Shown here: one piece after another, positions 10,241 to 19,658 of the stretch
How positions within the stretch are numbered: position 1 is the first letter of the stretch
Layout: every line of letters begins with the position of its first letter
Assembly (NCBI GenBank): GCA_026225215.1
Contig: JAMFSI010000025.1
Coordinates: 1-64,000 of the forward strand
Direction: 5' to 3'
DNA length: 64,000 nt
From: Sphingomonas palustris
Lineage (GTDB): Bacteria; Pseudomonadota; Alphaproteobacteria; Sphingomonadales; Sphingomonadaceae
Translations under genes and position numbers: made by a program
The notes under the pieces: model-generated
What the model saw: only the letters and a program-made list of their open reading frames with translations
Told to the model about the DNA's origin: nothing
Databases searched by the model: none

Positions 10241-10731
10241 GCGACCTCTCCGGCCCTGGCGCCGGCATCCGCGGCGAGACGTTTGGCGGCGCGACGGATG
10301 CCCTGATACCCGGTGCAGCGGCAGATATGTCCGGAGAGCGCACCGATCAGCGCTTCTTCGGTGGGGCGGGCATCGCCGGCGGTCAGCGCCGCCAGCGTCA
10401 TGACCACGCCGGGGGTGCAGAACCCGCATTGCAGCGCATGTTCCTCGCGCATCGTCTGCTGGACGGGGTGAAGCGTGCCATCGGGCTCGGCCAGGCCTTC
10501 GGCGGTGGTGACATCGCTGCCATCGGCCTGCACCGCCAGCATCAGGCAGCTGCGCACCGCTTTGCCATCGACGATCACCGTGCAGGCGCCGCAAACGCCA
10601 TGTTCGCAGCCGAGGTGGACGCCGGTATAGCCACCATCGATGCGGAGGAAATCGCCAAGCGACACGCGGCTCTCGACCTGGCCATGCAACGGCCGACCGT
10701 TAACGGTAACGGAAATCTGGTGCTCGCTCAT
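10237..10731 (-). CDS. (2Fe-2S)-binding subunit of molybdenum hydroxylase (CoxS-like)
   Basis: GCEHGVCGACTVIVDG and QCGFCTPGVVM ... CRCTGYQ motifs. Confidence 0.95.
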   Translation of the reverse strand: MSEHQISVTVNGRPLHGQVESRVSLGDFLRIDGGYTGVHLGCEHGVCGACTVIVDGKAVRSCLMLAVQADGSDVTTAEGLAEPDGTLHPVQQTMREEHALQCGFCTPGVVMTLAALTAGDARPTEEALIGALSGHICRCTGYQGIRRAAKRLAADAGARAGEVA

Positions 10732-11597
10732 GCGGCTTCCCCCAATGTCAGGATGGCGCCCAGCGTGCTGGCAAAAATGCGCTTGCCCACGGTACGGCGA
10801 TATTCTGCGGTGGCATGGTGGTCATCGAAGGGCGCGGTATCGGCGAGGGCCAGCGCGGCGATAGCGGCAGGATCGATGCTATCCAGCGATTGCCCGATCA
10901 GCGCTGCCTCGGCCTGGCGGGCCTTGATCGGGGTGGGCCCCATGCCGAACCAGGCGATGCCGGCGCGCGCGATGGCGCCGCCTTCGATCGCCAGCGCGCC
11001 GACCACGCCGACCAGCGCGAAATCACCGGGCCGCTGCGCCACTTCGCGGAACAGGGTGATGTGGTTTGCGGGCCAATCGGGAAAACGGATCGCGGTGACC
11101 AGCTCGTCGGGCTCGAGCATGGTCATGTAAGGGCCGAGGTAGAAGTCGTGCGCGGCAACCTGCCGTGTGCCGCGCACCGAGCTGACCTCGATCATCGCGC
11201 CGAGCGCGACCGAGGTCGCGGGCAGTTCGGCGGCCGGTTCGCCCAGCGCAATCGAGCCGCCGACGGTGCCGCGATTGCGCGTCTGGTGATGGCCGACATG
11301 GCGCACCGCCTGGACCAGCACGGGCAGATCGCGGGCGAGATCGGCGTTGGTCAGCACGTCGCATTGGCGCGTGACCGGGCCGACGCGCGTGAACCCGGTT
11401 TCCTTGGTGATGCCTTGCAACTCGGGGATCTTGTTGATGTCGACGAGGATGAATGGCTGGCTCATCCGCAGGTTGAGCAGCGGCATCAGTGTCTGGCCGC
11501 CGGCGATCACCGTGGCGCCGCCACCGGCCTCGTCGAGAATGGCGCAAGCCTCGGCGATGGTCGTAGGGGCGACATAATCGAAGGGGGCGGGCTTCAT
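10728..11597 (-). CDS. FAD-binding subunit of molybdenum hydroxylase (CoxM-like)
   Basis: MKPAPFDYVAPTTIAEACAIL, AGGQTLMPLLNLR, TRNRGTVGGSIALGEPAAELP. Confidence 0.95.
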   Translation of the reverse strand: MKPAPFDYVAPTTIAEACAILDEAGGGATVIAGGQTLMPLLNLRMSQPFILVDINKIPELQGITKETGFTRVGPVTRQCDVLTNADLARDLPVLVQAVRHVGHHQTRNRGTVGGSIALGEPAAELPATSVALGAMIEVSSVRGTRQVAAHDFYLGPYMTMLEPDELVTAIRFPDWPANHITLFREVAQRPGDFALVGVVGALAIEGGAIARAGIAWFGMGPTPIKARQAEAALIGQSLDSIDPAAIAALALADTAPFDDHHATAEYRRTVGKRIFASTLGAILTLGEAA

Positions 11598-12379
11598 TTT
11601 CGTGCTCCGTCGAGCAATTGACGCAAGAGCGCATTGTCGAGCACCACGGTGGGCGCGGCAGCGCGGCGGCCGTATTCGAAGGCAGCACCGGCCACCACGA
11701 TCACCAGCAGCCCGATGGCCACTCCCTGCCAGTCCTCACCGCCAAACCCATGGCCCTGGCCGATCAGCACCCCGGCGAGGACACCGCAGACCAGTGCCAG
11801 CACCCAGGCGATCGGAAAACCGCCGGAGGTCGCGACCGGCGCAGCAGCACGCGGAGCACTCGCAGTCGGGGTGGGAGCGGCGGTTGAAGCAGGCCCAGAG
11901 ACGGGCTGAGCGGCTGCGCCAGTAGTTGCCGTCTCGCTTGCCCCGGCGACGATTTCGCCGAACTTGCTGAAGAACTTGGCCGAAAGATTCTTGGCCGTGG
12001 CATCGATGATCGGCCCGCCCAATTGCGCCATGCGGCCGCCGACTTCGGCTTCGACCACATAGGTGATCAGTGTGCCGGCGCCATCGTCGCTCAACTGGAC
12101 CTTGGCGCTGCCCTTGGCGCTGCCGGCGATGCCGCCATTGCCTTGACCGATGATGGTATAGCCCTTGTCGGGTTCGAGATCGGTCAGGCTGACATCGCCT
12201 TTGAAGCGCGCACCGATCGGGCCGATCTTGACCTCGACCGTGGCGAGAAAGCGATCGTTGCCTTCCTTGGTCAGGGTCTGGCAGCCGGGAATGCTGGCGC
12301 GCAGGGTCTCGGGATCGTTCAATGCCTCCCAGACGCGCTGACGTGGCGCAGCGATGCGCTGCTCGCCGGTCATGTGCAT
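11594..12379 (-). CDS. CoxG-like SRPBCC family protein with C-terminal membrane anchor
   Basis: MTGEQRIAAPRQRVWEALNDPETLRASIPGCQTL; C-terminal hydrophobic helices (FPIAWVLALVCGVLAGVLIG, GVAIGLLVIVVAGAAF). Confidence 0.88.
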   Translation of the reverse strand: MHMTGEQRIAAPRQRVWEALNDPETLRASIPGCQTLTKEGNDRFLATVEVKIGPIGARFKGDVSLTDLEPDKGYTIIGQGNGGIAGSAKGSAKVQLSDDGAGTLITYVVEAEVGGRMAQLGGPIIDATAKNLSAKFFSKFGEIVAGASETATTGAAAQPVSGPASTAAPTPTASAPRAAAPVATSGGFPIAWVLALVCGVLAGVLIGQGHGFGGEDWQGVAIGLLVIVVAGAAFEYGRRAAAPTVVLDNALLRQLLDGARK

Positions 12380-12514
12380 GTCTCTTGCTCTCCACGATAT
12401 GAAACTATGTGTATTGCTTCTGCCCGCCTCGCATCGCCGCGACAAGCCGAGATGCTGTGACAGTGGAAAAATCTCTGGCCGGATGCGGGCTCGTCGCGAT
12501 AGGGCGCGGCCACG

Positions 12515-13249
12515 ATGAGCAAGCGGATCCGAGCCATACGGTTGAAACGAGCGGCATGGTGCGCGGGTCTGCTGGCGACAATGATCGCCCAGCCGGTATG
12601 GGCAGGGCCGCCTTATCTCACCGATGACCCGGAGCCGACCGACCTGCACCATTGGGAAATCTACAATTTCGTGTCCGGCGAGCGTGATCCCGGTGCTTCC
12701 AGTGTCGATCTCGGCGAAGACATCAATTACGGCGCGGCAAAGGATCTGCAATTGACCATGGTGCTGCCGCTCCATCAGGAGACGGGTGCGCCACTTGATG
12801 TGGGCAATGTCGAACTGGGCGCGAAGTATCGGTTTGCCCACCAATTACCCGGCACCGTATCGGCCGATGTCAGCTTTTTCCCCACCGTCATCTTGCCCAC
12901 CGGGCGTGGGGCGAGCCGGGCCCAGTTGTTGCTGCCGCTCTGGCTGCAGCGGGATTTTGGGCCGTGGAGCCTGTTCGGTGGCGGCGGCTACACGCTCAAT
13001 CCCGGACCGGGCAATCGCAATTTCGCCGCTGTCGGGGTGGTGGTCGCCCGCACCTTGCGGCCCGGTTTCCAATTGGGGCTGGAGGTGAACCACCAGGGTT
13101 CGACGGCGGTTGACGATCGGTCGGTGACCGCGCTGAACCTGGGCAGCACGATCCACATCAAGGGGCCGTTTTCCTGGCTGGCCTCGCTAGGGCAGGGGCT
13201 GAACCGGCGCCAGACAGTGTTCTACACTTCGCTGAAGCTGGATTTGTGA
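12515..13249 (+). CDS. Putative outer-membrane/transporter-like protein (Phenol_MetA_deg-like)
   Basis: Signal peptide then AGPPYLTDDPEPTDLHHWEIYNF; beta-strand-rich. Confidence 0.6.
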   Translation: MSKRIRAIRLKRAAWCAGLLATMIAQPVWAGPPYLTDDPEPTDLHHWEIYNFVSGERDPGASSVDLGEDINYGAAKDLQLTMVLPLHQETGAPLDVGNVELGAKYRFAHQLPGTVSADVSFFPTVILPTGRGASRAQLLLPLWLQRDFGPWSLFGGGGYTLNPGPGNRNFAAVGVVVARTLRPGFQLGLEVNHQGSTAVDDRSVTALNLGSTIHIKGPFSWLASLGQGLNRRQTVFYTSLKLDL

Positions 13250-13255
13250 GGTTAA

Positions 13256-13387
13256 ATCCTCCCCGGCACGGGGAGGGGGACCAGCGTAGCTGGTGGAGGG
13301 GGCCCGCCTCTCGGCCCGAAATAGCTTTACAACGATAGCTGGGCCCCCTCCACCATCCTGCGAATGGTCCCCCTCCCCGTGCCGGCT
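13256..13387. repeat. Large imperfect palindrome (arms of about 43 bp)
   Basis: CCGGCACGGGGAGGGGGACCAGCGTAGCTGGTGGAGGGGGCCC (13263-13305) against the reverse complement of 13341-13384. Confidence 0.85.
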
Positions 13388-13589
13388 ACGGGATGCACGG
13401 AAGTCTGGCGGCATCTCAAATCGGCTGCGCGGGCGAGGCGATGGCAAGTAATTTTGGCAAAATTCAAGTATTCGGTGAAGTATTTCAGGACCATGTGCCT
13501 CAGCCAGGCACACCAGAGAATGCAAGATTTTCTTCATCTTTCCAATATTTTGGAGACTTCCGTGCATCCCGTAGCCGTGCCGGGGAGGA
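13372..13589. repeat. MITE-like element with inverted termini
   Basis: CGGCTACGGGATGCACGGAAGTCT (13383-13406) is the perfect reverse complement of 13554-13577; homology extends outward through cctcccc-gtgcc/ggcac flanks. Confidence 0.75.
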
Positions 13590-13591
13590 AT

Positions 13592-15055
13592 TTAGCTTCC
13601 CGTCGGCAGCCAACCTCCAGCCGTCGCCACATACAGCCGCGCGACGTTGAGGAACTGCTTCCCCTGGGCATCGATCAGCGCCAGCCGGGCGCGTTCGTGG
13701 CTCTGATTGGCGGTCAGCACTTGCAGCACGCCGCTGTTGCCGATCTTGAAGCTCTTTTGCGACAGGTCGAGCGAACGCGCGCTGATCGCGTCGCTTTCGC
13801 GCTCTGCGACCAGCGTCTGTTGATCGGTAGCCATGGCGGAGAGCAGGTCGGAGACTTGCTGGAAGGCTTCGAGCACGGTTTCGCGGTAAGTCGCAGCAGC
13901 GGCGCGGGCATTGGCTTCGGCGCCGCGCTTTTCCGCCTTCAGCGTGCCGCCGTGGAAGATCGGCGCGGTTGCGCCGGCAAAGATGTCGAAGCCGCGGAAC
14001 TCTGGGGCGAATAGCGAACCGATGCTGTTCGCCGCTTGCGAATACGTCGCTCCCAGGTTGATGTCGGGGTAGAGATTTGCGGTGGCTACGCCCACCGCTG
14101 CGGTCGCGGCATGGAGCCGCGCTTCGGCGGTGAGAATATCCGGGCGCTGGCGAACCAGCGCCGAAGGCAGCGCCACCGGCACCCGCGCTGGCAGGGTGAA
14201 CTGCGAGAGCGTAAAATCGGTAGCGCCCAGTTCCGCCGGGGAGGTTCCGACCAGGATCGCCAGCATATTGCGCGCCTCGGCCAATTGCTGGTCGAGCGCG
14301 GGCAACTGGCTGTTGTCGTCGGCAAATTGCGCTTGTGCGGTCAGGACATCGACCAGCGTGCCCGACCCCAGAGTCTGGCGCAGCTTAGTCAATTCGACAT
14401 TGCGATTGCTGTCATCGAGCAGCGTATGCATCGCCGCGATATGGTCGCGGATGACCGCGATCGTCAGCACTTGCGTCGCCACTCGGCCGGCAATGGTGAG
14501 ATGGGCGGCGGCCGTCTGCTGGCGCTGCGCCTCGCCCTCGGCCCGTGCTTGCTCCAGCGCACGGACGTTGTGATGGAACAAGTCGAGGTCGTAGCTGATC
14601 CCGCCACCGACGGTGTAGAGATTGAAGGTCGGATTGCTGATCGCCACACCACCGCCCAGGGCAGCAGGGCTGAAGCCGAAAGCGGAAAGGTTGATTTCCT
14701 CGCGTTCGATCCTGGTATTGGCGTCGACTTGGGGCAGCCTACGGCCGGCGACGGCGACGATCTGCTGGCGGGCCTGTTCGAGCGTGGCGTTGCTTGCGGC
14801 CAGGGTCTGGTTGTTGATCAGCGCGCGTTCGACCAGCGCGTCGAGTTCGCGCGAGCCGAAACCTTCCCACCAGCGCCCGGCGGGCCCTTGGCCGAGATCG
14901 ACATGATCGCCGCCGGTGCCGGCATAGCCAGAAGTAGGCGCCGGTGGTGCGGGCGCGACGAAATTGGGCCCGACCGAGCAGGCGCCGAGCAGAGGTAGCG
15001 TCACTAGAGCCGAGGCCGCCAATAGGGAAAACCGCCCAGAAAACCACATTGTCAT
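13592..15055 (-). CDS. Efflux outer-membrane lipoprotein, NodT family
   Basis: Start MTMWFSGRFSLLAASALVTLPLLGACSVGPNFVAP (lipobox LGAC); TolC/NodT repeats; TAATG overlap with the upstream MFS gene. Confidence 0.92.
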   Translation of the reverse strand: MTMWFSGRFSLLAASALVTLPLLGACSVGPNFVAPAPPAPTSGYAGTGGDHVDLGQGPAGRWWEGFGSRELDALVERALINNQTLAASNATLEQARQQIVAVAGRRLPQVDANTRIEREEINLSAFGFSPAALGGGVAISNPTFNLYTVGGGISYDLDLFHHNVRALEQARAEGEAQRQQTAAAHLTIAGRVATQVLTIAVIRDHIAAMHTLLDDSNRNVELTKLRQTLGSGTLVDVLTAQAQFADDNSQLPALDQQLAEARNMLAILVGTSPAELGATDFTLSQFTLPARVPVALPSALVRQRPDILTAEARLHAATAAVGVATANLYPDINLGATYSQAANSIGSLFAPEFRGFDIFAGATAPIFHGGTLKAEKRGAEANARAAAATYRETVLEAFQQVSDLLSAMATDQQTLVAERESDAISARSLDLSQKSFKIGNSGVLQVLTANQSHERARLALIDAQGKQFLNVARLYVATAGGWLPTGS

Positions 15056-16578
15056 TACTCCATCGCCATGACCGCCGGGGGTGACGCGCGACGAGGCGAG
15101 CGCATCAGGAAAATGGCGGGTAGCATGATAAACGAGATCGCTGCGAGCAGCTGGTAAACGCTGATATAGGCCAGCATCGTTGCCTGACGCTCGACCAGGC
15201 CGGCCATCTGAGCGATGGCGGTGTTCGAGCCAAGGTTGAAATCGGGCATTTGCCATTGCAGCACCGGGCTGTCGGGCCGGACGGCCTCGGTCAGATGCGA
15301 TTGCGCCACGGCCTGCTGCTGAGTGAGCTGGCGCTGCAACAGCGAAATACCGAGCGATGCGCCGATATTGCGGGTCAGCGCATACATCGCCGCGCCCTGG
15401 TTGCGCAGATTGCCCGAGAGCGTGGAAAACACGATTGTCGATAGCGGCACGAAGATCAGCCCCGAGCCGATGCCTTGCACCAGCCCGTCGATCAGCAGGG
15501 TATGCGCGTCCACCGAGAGATCGATCCCGGCGTACATATATTGGCAGATGCCGGTCAGTGCCAGCCCTGTGACCAGCAGGATCTTGGTGTCGATCCGGCC
15601 GATCAGGCGAGTGACCAGGATCATCGACAGCAGCGTGCCGATCGCCCGGGGCGCGCCGATCATGCCGGTGCTCAGCGCGGTATAGCCGAGCAGGCTCTGC
15701 ATCATCACCGTCAGGATCGGGATCGTGGCAAAGGACACCACGCCGATCGTGCAACTGATCAGGCAGCCGACGGCGAAATTGCGATCGGCAAACATCTGGG
15801 GGTTGATGAAGCTGTCCTTGCGGGTGAACATCTGCACCGCGGTGAGGTAGACGCAGACCAGCAATAGCGCTGCCCAGATACGCACTTCGGTGGCGTCGAA
15901 CCAGTCGAGCTGCTGGCCGCGATCGAGCATCAGCTGAAACGAAGCCAGCGCGATCGACAGCGCGGCGAAGCCGAACATATCGAAGCGGGGGGGACGCACA
16001 TCGCGTGTTTCGGACAGAAATGTCGCCATGCCCAGGCCGGCGAGAATACCGAACGGCAGATTGATGAAGAACACCCAGCGCCAGGAATAGGTGTCGGTCA
16101 GCCAGCCGCCCAGCGTCGGCCCGACCAGCGGCCCCAGCATCGAGCCCAGCCCGTAAATCGCCATGGCCTTGGCCTGGTTTTCCGGCGGGTTGATATCGAG
16201 CAGCGTCGCCTGGCTGAGCGGCACCAGACCGGCCCCCGCAGCTCCCTGGATCGTGCGGGCCAGCACCAGCGTCGGCAGATCATTGGCCATCGCGCAGAGC
16301 AGCGAAGCGAGGGTGAAGCCGGCGACTGAAATCACCATCACCCGCTTGCGACCAAATCGACTGGCCAGCCAGCCCGACAGCGGCGTCGCGATTGCCGAGG
16401 CAATCAGATAGCTGGTCAACACCCAGATGATCTGTTCCTGCGACGCCGACATCGTCGATTGGATATGCGGCAGCGCGACATTGGCGATAGTCGTATCGAC
16501 CGCGACCATGGTCGCTGCGAGCATGGCCGAACCGGTGATCAGCCAGCGTCGCGTGCGATCGGGGTAGGGGGCGTTCAC
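15055..16578 (-). CDS. DHA2 family MFS drug efflux permease (EmrB-like)
   Basis: 14-TM-like; MVAVDTTIANVALPHIQ, GWLASRFGRKRVM, GPTLGGWLTDTYSWRWVFFINLP. Confidence 0.95.
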   Translation of the reverse strand: MNAPYPDRTRRWLITGSAMLAATMVAVDTTIANVALPHIQSTMSASQEQIIWVLTSYLIASAIATPLSGWLASRFGRKRVMVISVAGFTLASLLCAMANDLPTLVLARTIQGAAGAGLVPLSQATLLDINPPENQAKAMAIYGLGSMLGPLVGPTLGGWLTDTYSWRWVFFINLPFGILAGLGMATFLSETRDVRPPRFDMFGFAALSIALASFQLMLDRGQQLDWFDATEVRIWAALLLVCVYLTAVQMFTRKDSFINPQMFADRNFAVGCLISCTIGVVSFATIPILTVMMQSLLGYTALSTGMIGAPRAIGTLLSMILVTRLIGRIDTKILLVTGLALTGICQYMYAGIDLSVDAHTLLIDGLVQGIGSGLIFVPLSTIVFSTLSGNLRNQGAAMYALTRNIGASLGISLLQRQLTQQQAVAQSHLTEAVRPDSPVLQWQMPDFNLGSNTAIAQMAGLVERQATMLAYISVYQLLAAISFIMLPAIFLMRSPRRASPPAVMAME

Positions 16579-17768
16579 GGCTCGGCGGAGGTTCGCCCAC
16601 CCGCTTCAGTGCCGTTGGCGGGCACGCTGGCCGGCGTGTCGGAGCCGAACAGATGGCGCTTGTGGCCGGTATCCACCTCGACTTCGGTGCTGAGCCCGGC
16701 ATGCAGCGGCAAGCCCTGCGGCACTTCGTCGAGCGCGATTTCGACCGGCAATCGCTGCACCACTTTCACCCAGTTGCCGGTGGCGTTTTCGGCGGGCAGG
16801 ATCGAGAAGCTGTTGCCGGTGCCGGGGCTGAAGCTGGCGACACGGCCTTTGATCGTCACCCCCGAATAAGCATCGATAGTGACCGTCGCCGGCTGGCCGA
16901 CCCGCATGTAGGCGAGCTGGTTTTCCTTGAAATTGGCTTCGACCCAGAAATGCGTGCCTGCCAGCATGAACACCGGGCGCGAGGCGGTGACATAGCTGCC
17001 GAGTTGCAATTGATCGACCTTGGTGACGACGCCGTCGCGCGGCGCGCGCACTACGGTATGGGCGAGATCGATCTGCGCGGATTCCAGCGTAGCGGCAGCG
17101 CGGCGAACCGCCGGCTGGCTGTCTACGGTGCCGCTCAACCCGCCGGCGAGCGCTGCTGCCTTGCTGGCGGATTTGGCCTGGGCGGAGGCAATATCCTCTT
17201 GCGCGGTGCGTACCGCGAGCTCGGCGGAATCATATTGCGAACGCGAGGCAATGCCTTGCGCGAGCAGGGCTTTCTGACGATCCGCCTCGGCTTTGGCGAA
17301 GGTCAGCCGCACTTGCGCACCCGAAACGTCGGAATTGGATGCCTGAAAATCGGCACGTGTCGAGCCCACCCCGGCCCGCGCCGCGGCCAGTTGCGCTTGC
17401 GCGGCATCGACTGCGGCCTGAGATAGCGCCGGATCGATCCGGAACAGCACGTCGCCGGCCTTGACCTGCTGGTTTTCGTGAACGTCGATCTCGATGACCT
17501 TGCCGCTGACATCGGCGGCGATGCCTACCAATCCGGTCTGCAATTCGGCGTTATCGGTCGATTCATAGCGACCGCCGCTGAAATACAGCGCTGCCGCGCC
17601 GATCACGACGACCACGGGAGCGGCAATCAGCAGGGGGCCGCGCAGTTTCGACCGCGAAGAATCGCGTAAATCCAGGGGCTCGGCCCCAACTTCGCCTGCC
17701 GGCACGATATTCTCCCTGATGGGTCTGGCTTCATTGAATCCTATGCAGAGTGATAGTAAGCATGGCAA
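16575..17768 (-). CDS. HlyD/EmrA family periplasmic adaptor
   Basis: Single N-terminal TM, IDVHENQQVKAGDVLFRID, APRDGVVTKVDQLQLGSYV; ATGA overlap with the EmrB-like gene; exact start uncertain. Confidence 0.92.
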   Translation of the reverse strand: MPCLLSLCIGFNEARPIRENIVPAGEVGAEPLDLRDSSRSKLRGPLLIAAPVVVVIGAAALYFSGGRYESTDNAELQTGLVGIAADVSGKVIEIDVHENQQVKAGDVLFRIDPALSQAAVDAAQAQLAAARAGVGSTRADFQASNSDVSGAQVRLTFAKAEADRQKALLAQGIASRSQYDSAELAVRTAQEDIASAQAKSASKAAALAGGLSGTVDSQPAVRRAAATLESAQIDLAHTVVRAPRDGVVTKVDQLQLGSYVTASRPVFMLAGTHFWVEANFKENQLAYMRVGQPATVTIDAYSGVTIKGRVASFSPGTGNSFSILPAENATGNWVKVVQRLPVEIALDEVPQGLPLHAGLSTEVEVDTGHKRHLFGSDTPASVPANGTEAGGRTSAEP

Positions 17769-17845
17769 GTATCAATCGACGGTTGAAAAACGGCCGGTCG
17801 AAAATCGCGGGCCGGCCCGCTTCAAATCGCGAAGGCGACTGGTTT

Positions 17846-18655
17846 ATGGTGAGCGATTCGCGAGTCATCGAGTTCGATGGGATCCATAATTTTCGCGATT
17901 ATGGCGGCTATGCGGTGAGCGGGGGCGGTCACTTGCGCCGCGGTATCCTGTGGCGCTCGGGTCAGCACCACGAGGCCAGCGATGCCGATCTGGAGCGGCT
18001 GGCTGCGCTCGAACTGGCGGCGGTGTTCGACCTGCGGTCCGATCCCGAGCGGGTCACGCATCCGTGCCCGCGACCCGCCGGCTTTGCCGCCAAGGTGTTC
18101 ATCGCGACCGAGGAAAAGGCCCCGGTCGAGGCGGGTGCGGTCAGCGCCGCGCCGCATGTCGCGGCGGGGCAGAATCCCCGGGGCCGGGATGCTGCGGGGA
18201 TGAAGCTGTTGTTGCAGCACAGCTATAACACCATCCCCTTTCGCCCGGCGCTGATCGCCTCAATGCGCAGCTATTTTGCCGAATTGGCTGAGCACGGCAG
18301 CCCGAGCTTGATCCATTGCATGGCGGGCAAGGACCGCACTGGTATTGCCGTGGCCCTATTGCTCCGCGCGGCGGGGGTTCACTATGATGACGTCATGGCG
18401 GATTACCTGCTGACCAATACCGCCGGCAACGTCGAGGCGCGAATCATCGCGGGTGGAAAGGTCGTGCAGGAGCGTTCGCGAATGATGGACCCTGCAGCGC
18501 TGCGGGTGCTGATGAGTGTGGAGCCGGAATATCTCGATGCCGGTTTTGCTGGAATCGCTGAACGCCACGGCAGCGTGGATGCCTATCTGTCCGAGGTGCT
18601 GGGCGCGGATGAAGCGCTGCGTGAGAGATTGCGCGATCGGCTGGTAGAATCATAA
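17846..18655 (+). CDS. Tyrosine-protein phosphatase
   Basis: FDGIHNFRDYGGYAV, FDLRSDPER, HCMAGKDRTGIAVALLL P-loop (CX5R). Confidence 0.9.
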   Translation: MVSDSRVIEFDGIHNFRDYGGYAVSGGGHLRRGILWRSGQHHEASDADLERLAALELAAVFDLRSDPERVTHPCPRPAGFAAKVFIATEEKAPVEAGAVSAAPHVAAGQNPRGRDAAGMKLLLQHSYNTIPFRPALIASMRSYFAELAEHGSPSLIHCMAGKDRTGIAVALLLRAAGVHYDDVMADYLLTNTAGNVEARIIAGGKVVQERSRMMDPAALRVLMSVEPEYLDAGFAGIAERHGSVDAYLSEVLGADEALRERLRDRLVES

Positions 18656-18693
18656 ACCCTAAATCCTCCCCGTGCCGGGGAGGATTTAGGGTT
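18655..18693. terminator. Bidirectional hairpin terminator between convergent genes
   Basis: Perfect AACCCTAAATCCTCCCC-gtgcc-GGGGAGGATTTAGGGTT (17-bp stem, 5-nt loop) touching both stop codons. Confidence 0.75.
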
Positions 18694-19564
18694 ACAAAAA
18701 CGCCGTCACGTCTGCGATAAATCGTTCGAACTGGTCATGGTGTAGCCAATGCCCGGCCTGCTGATATTCGATCACTCGGGCGGTCTTGAAATGCTTGATC
18801 CGCCCATCGCGCTCGGGGTTCACCGCGAAGCTGTCGGCGCCGTACAAGAGCAACATCGGGCAGGTAATTGCCTCCCATAGCGCTTCCACTTCGGCGTGTG
18901 GAAATTCGGCGACACCCCAGACGTTGAGGTAATTGTCGAATTTCCAGCTGTAAGTGCCGTCTTCGTTGCGGCTCACTGCGTGCATGGTCAGGTCGCGGGC
19001 GCGTTCGTCGGTGAGGTAGGCGTTTTCCTCTTTCATCCGCGCATAGGCCGCCTCGATCGTCGGATAGCGGCGCGGCAAACGACCGGCGGCTTTGCGTTTG
19101 TCCAGAATCCAGTCGCGCAGCCGCTGGGCATAAGGCGTCGCTTCCTGTTGCGCGGCGATGTCGGGTGAGGGGCCGAGGCCTTCGATATTGACCAGCTTGG
19201 CGACCTTCTCCGGGTAGAGCCCGGTGAAGCGCGTGGCGATATTCCCGCCGAGCGAATGCGAGATGATCGACACCCGATCATAGCCCAGCGACTGCACCAG
19301 CTGCGTGAAATCATAAACGAAGGCGAACATCGAGTAATCGCCGTCGGGCGACCAGGCGCTGTCGCCATGGCCGCGCAGATCGGGGGCGATGACGTGCCAG
19401 TCTCGGCGCAATTCCTCAGCCACCCAATCCCAGCTGCGGCAATGATCGCGCCCACCATGCTGGAGAATCAGCGGCGGCGCCTCGGGATTGCCCCAATCGA
19501 CGTATTGCAGCCGCAGCCGTTGCGAGATGAAGCTGTGCGAGGTCGGGCCGGCGATGATGCTCAT
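18692..19564 (-). CDS. Alpha/beta fold hydrolase
   Basis: LILQHGGRDHCRSWDW, ISHSLGGNIA nucleophile elbow, C-terminal AGHWLHHDQFERF. Confidence 0.9.
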   Translation of the reverse strand: MSIIAGPTSHSFISQRLRLQYVDWGNPEAPPLILQHGGRDHCRSWDWVAEELRRDWHVIAPDLRGHGDSAWSPDGDYSMFAFVYDFTQLVQSLGYDRVSIISHSLGGNIATRFTGLYPEKVAKLVNIEGLGPSPDIAAQQEATPYAQRLRDWILDKRKAAGRLPRRYPTIEAAYARMKEENAYLTDERARDLTMHAVSRNEDGTYSWKFDNYLNVWGVAEFPHAEVEALWEAITCPMLLLYGADSFAVNPERDGRIKHFKTARVIEYQQAGHWLHHDQFERFIADVTAFL

Positions 19565-19658
19565 CGGTTGGGTGTGCTGGCCACTGGCGCGAAGGTCAAG
19601 AGGTGCTGGCCTTCGCGGCTGCCAATCCCTATCTGGTGCCCGAATAGGAGTTTAGGCG

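Noticed and set aside
7187-10306. 1039-aa plus-strand ORF opposite the CoxL-like gene
   Set aside because: Minus strand encodes a full molybdenum hydroxylase subunit with conserved motifs; the plus translation is rich in Arg/His/Gln/Ala with no recognisable domain.
7502-12379. Aerobic carbon monoxide dehydrogenase (cox) operon
   Set aside because: Large subunit has AYRGPW rather than the AYRCSFR signature of form I CODH, so CO oxidation cannot be claimed.
13187-13650. Small ORFs within the composite repeat (126 aa minus, 85 aa plus)
   Set aside because: Both start in the inverted termini (MHGS...) simply because the repeat ends contain ATGCACGG; no evidence of selection for coding.
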